A stretch of DNA of 64,000 bases, taken from Heterobasidion occidentale. Lineage: Eukaryota; Basidiomycota; Agaricomycetes; Russulales; Bondarzewiaceae. The position numbers and the translations under genes are program-made. The notes below the pieces were generated by a model. It was not told the DNA's origin. It made no database searches and saw only the letters and a program-made list of their open reading frames with translations. This document shows positions 60,849 through 64,000 of the stretch, one piece after another. The stretch spans positions 310,001 through 374,000 of the forward strand of contig JBCAQO010000002.1 of the NCBI GenBank assembly GCA_039111635.1, in the 5' to 3' direction. Every line of letters begins with the position of its first letter. Within the stretch, counting starts at the first letter, position 1.

Positions 60849-63536
60849 ATGCCTGTAGCGGAACAAAGGTAAGTGCTTGGTTTTGGTCCTTGTAGCAGAA
60901 ATTTCAGTACGGTTGTTGTTCTTTAGACAAACCCAATTCCCGATCATGGAGGATGGTGATTACGTATCATCGGCATCCTCTTCGGACGACATCATACCAG
61001 AGAAAGAGAAGTCATTTAGGTGCGAGAGATATACTTTCACGACCAAACTTGCCCCTCAAGCCTTCATTGTCAGCGCCTCGAATCGGCGCGTGTTGACCCA
61101 AGTTTTGCACGCAAGGACCGGGATGCTAAAAAAGTGCACGAACTTTTGAGGCTCGCTTTTTCGAAGTTGGATCAAGAAACTCAACGCGCCGTTGACGCCG
61201 AACGCCGCGCTACAGAGTGTTTAGTGCGCGCACGCAACGCAATTGATGCTCGCACTCTTGCTGAAGCAGAAGCCGCCCGTACACGCGAGGAGCTCGGAAT
61301 GTACAAGGTTCAGCTTGACCAGGCGCAGCGCGAAATTCTTCGAGCACAAGAAGTCCTCGACAGCCTTGAAGCTCGCCGACGCGACGCTGAAGACGAGGCG
61401 GCAAGGGCAAGGAGTGTGGCGAGGAAACTGCAGGAACAAAGGGCAGTGGACATTGCACGGGAGGAGGGCAGAAAGGCTGGCTGGAGGGAGGGTGTAGAGC
61501 GAGGTTGGAGAATGGGCTGGGAAGAAGCTGTCGAAGAGAGGAGAATACGGAATGGGCGGACGCGACCTAGACCGAGAAGGAGCTTGCAAGAAGTCTTGTT
61601 CGAGGATGAAGAACCAGAAGAACCTCACGTGGAGTATGAGCAGAGCTCGGAGGAATCTTCTCTCGTCAACGTTCCTTCCAGAGGGGTTCCAGAGTATGTT
61701 TTTCAATTTAAATTCTCCAGGGTCATTTGGTTGACTCGCTCATCAGAGCTGGAAATGGCTTTGCGCTTCCGTTTGACGGCGCACCACATGAACCAACACC
61801 TCACACTCCAGCTATCGCAACGCCATTCCAACCCTCACAACGCCGTTCCGACCACCACCTCCGGATACCACTCGTTTCGACCCTGGTCTTGGGCGGCAGC
61901 GCACGCATGAACGTGTACGAGAGCAGTCACGTCACCGAACGCCTGAGCCTACGTATGTCCACTACCAGACGCCTGATCCTGTCCCGATCCGCTACCAGGC
62001 TCCCGATGTTCGCCGCCATCGCACGCATGAACCACGTTTCGCACCACCCACGATGTATGACTATGTTAATTCTGGTCTACCTCCCGCCCCAATGCGCCCG
62101 ACCACTCCATCGGCTCATCCTCGACCGTATGGCCCCCACGATGATGAGCCATCCCCGATACGCCCACTCGCATCTTTTCTATCCCCTGTGCATCGCCCCA
62201 TATCAGTACCACCAGACGGCTTCATTCCTTATGCGCAGGATCTAGCAGATGATACTGGTCAGGCTGCTATTCGACTTCCCCCTCCTCATGAGCTCGCAGA
62301 TCCCATTCGCGGAAGACACAATCCCGTCGTCGTTATCTCGACTCCTGAAGGTGGTAGCCCTGTGCCAGTTGGTTCCGCGTCTGACGATGGCCCAAGGGCC
62401 TCAACCTCAAGAACGGGAGACATGCGCAACGGAAGCGCCCCTCGTCGGCCACCCGTACCACCGTCAGCCATTCCCCCACGCATATCAAAGGAACCGTCCA
62501 GTCATTCACGAGCATCCACCCATTTATCAGAATACGAGCTGTTACATCCGCCCCGTACGCAGAGCGCCATGGGACGAATGAGAACGCCTACACAAACTAA
62601 CAGAGAAGGCCGCGAGTATGCGCATAGTCCTTCAGAAGGATCAAGAGCTGCGCCGCCATCCCGTTCTCACTCTAGTCAGAATCATCGTGGCGGTGAACAT
62701 GTTTGTGTTTTTATTTCTTTATTATGATTCCGACTGCTCAATGTTATCTTCCGAAACTCTTGTTAGGCTCACCGACGAGCCTCATCACGTGGCGGTCCAC
62801 GTCCTCCGCGCGAGATTGTGCTTCCTGTGCCTCTGGCTCCAGCTGTTGAGCAGCTGGCCCGCCCACATTCCCGACCAAGCACTGCTGTAGATCCAAGTCA
62901 TCTTTCTTCTCACCGCGAACCAGAGTTCTCTCCTCAAATTGAACGCTCACGACCTCGTCGGTCACGTACAACGTCAAGCGGCGTGATCGACATTGTTGTC
63001 CAGCCACCTGTGAGGCCCTTCAGTTCTGCTCTTGCTGGCCTAAAGATTTCTTTGGCTGACCATATCTGTTTCAGTCCCCAGACGATTCTTCACCTTCCCC
63101 AGATAATGGTACAGTAGTCACACATCCAGACTTCCTGAGCCCGGAATATGCACCCCAAAGTCTGCCGATGCACAACGACCAGCCGAGAGACTCTATTACA
63201 CTATTGTCGTCCCAGCCCTCCCCTCTCCAAGACTTCATCAATATCCCTATCGGCTTTGCTCCACCAGTGCCAAAGCAGAAGCACAAACGGCGGGAAGGCT
63301 CTCGCGAGCGCGAACCCGTTGTCTATGAAACTGCTCCAATCCCCCCTGGTGTAGAGTACCCTGGCTCTCCTCTGGCACAGCCGGATCATCCTCACTTGCA
63401 TGCGCCTGCGAGGCAAGGTGGAAACACAGACGGCGAAAGCGGGTCTGACCCAGAAACTCCATTGTCACCGCTGAGTGGCGAAGGGCTGAAGAACCTCTTT
63501 CCTGGTCTATGGAGGCGGTTCACAGCCGACAAATGA
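60849..63536 (+). CDS. Coiled-coil, intrinsically disordered protein of unknown function
   Basis: The ATG at 60849 gives MPVAEQR, joined by an intron to QTQFPIMEDGDYVSSASSSD. A 41-nt intron after EKSF leads to SLHCQRLESARVDPSFARKD. Residues from about 61140 to 61540 form a long coiled coil (LDQETQRAVDAERRATE, LEARRRDAEDEAARARSVAR), ending in REGVERGWRMGWEEAVEER. An acidic patch (FEDEEPEEPHVEYEQSSEES) follows. The remainder (61750-63536) is Pro/Ser/His/Arg-rich and disordered, with TMYDYVNSGLPPAPMRPTTP near 62047 and GEGLKNLFPGLWRRFTADK at the C-terminus. Exon joins between 61690 and 63080 are approximate. I do not recognise the protein; a cytoskeletal or scaffold role would be a guess. Confidence 0.65.
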
Positions 63537-64000
63537 AACATTCAAATTCGCAGGCTCGACGTCTGCCTAACGCTTCTTGCTCTTCAATTTCTCCTTCTGT
63601 TTTCGAACAGTCGAGTCAATGATCAATATCTCCATGTCATCATCCTTGCCTTCCGAGCACCAGGCTCTGTGATAGGTATTCCGCTGCATTCATACTTATA
63701 ATCAGACTATGGCTCAACACTCCGTAACTGTACTATTAGCGATTCTGTTGTATGTACTCGTCCGTGTTCATCATAGTGCATTATTTGTGTAGACGTCGAC
63801 AATCTCTTTGTGGCGATCGCGACGACAAAGACCCGAATATAAGTTTGTACACACCGATCGCAATGGCGCGGATTTGTGAACGCGATTCCCATAGCGGAAG
63901 AATAATACAGAAGGAGCCACTGAGGAAGGCCCACAATCTATAAACTAGGTGAGTGACGATAGAACTCAAGCTAAATATCCCACATACATTGTGCAGACCA
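63537..64000. other. 3' flank, no recognisable gene
   Basis: A/T-rich 3' flank of the coiled-coil gene up to the window edge. Nothing else is supported. Confidence 0.5.

Overview
The window looks like Agaricomycete (mushroom-forming basidiomycete) nuclear DNA, most likely from a polypore-type wood decayer; the order is an inference. The evidence is dense short GT-AG introns (about 45-70 nt), GC-rich codon use, and basidiomycete hallmarks: a FunK1-type kinase, a CHAT-domain relic, a CYP63-like P450, lineage-specific membrane proteins and a PCNA with a long acidic insertion. There is nothing bacterial, organellar or viral, and no rRNA, convincing tRNA or CRISPR. Exon joins were made by hand, so gene limits are better supported than individual splice sites.

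Layout. 1-5.1 kb: PCNA (minus, runs off the left edge, with two MluI cell-cycle boxes upstream) and a FunK1 kinase. 5.8-7.8 kb: relics of a CHAT protein and an endonuclease/exonuclease/phosphatase protein. 8.3-12.7 kb: COG3 and ELP6, head to head with 44 bp between start codons and a palindromic CRE site in that gap. 13.8-26.1 kb: an unknown protein, a Stealth/GNPTAB-like sugar-phosphate transferase with an EF-hand, a multi-pass membrane protein, an SRPK kinase and a single-pass surface protein. 26.7-28.7 kb: DBR1. 30-38.5 kb: a GC-rich, gene-poor region around a C2H2 factor whose low-complexity tail is open in two sense frames. 38.6-42.1 kb: RPF2 and a second single-pass membrane protein. 43.7-48.0 kb: an F-box-like/CK1 fusion lacking the catalytic aspartate, and the P450. 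48.2-51.2 kb: a tandem duplication of a small gene (one copy dead), a long hairpin and a LINE tail. 52.5-63.5 kb: an S10 carboxypeptidase homologue with a broken triad, SAP18, a medium-chain reductase and a coiled-coil protein.

The genes do not form a biosynthetic cluster. Most are housekeeping: replication (PCNA), splicing and RNA turnover (SRPK, DBR1, SAP18), Golgi and tRNA modification (COG3, ELP6) and ribosome assembly (RPF2). Between them lie faster-evolving accessory genes. The most unusual content is two apparent pseudoenzymes (CK1-like and S10), the EF-hand Stealth protein, the 44-bp CRE bidirectional promoter, two GC-AG introns and the dual-frame transcription factor gene. Several conserved genes (PCNA, SRPK, RPF2) show single frame breaks that may be assembly indels and should be checked before any biological reading.
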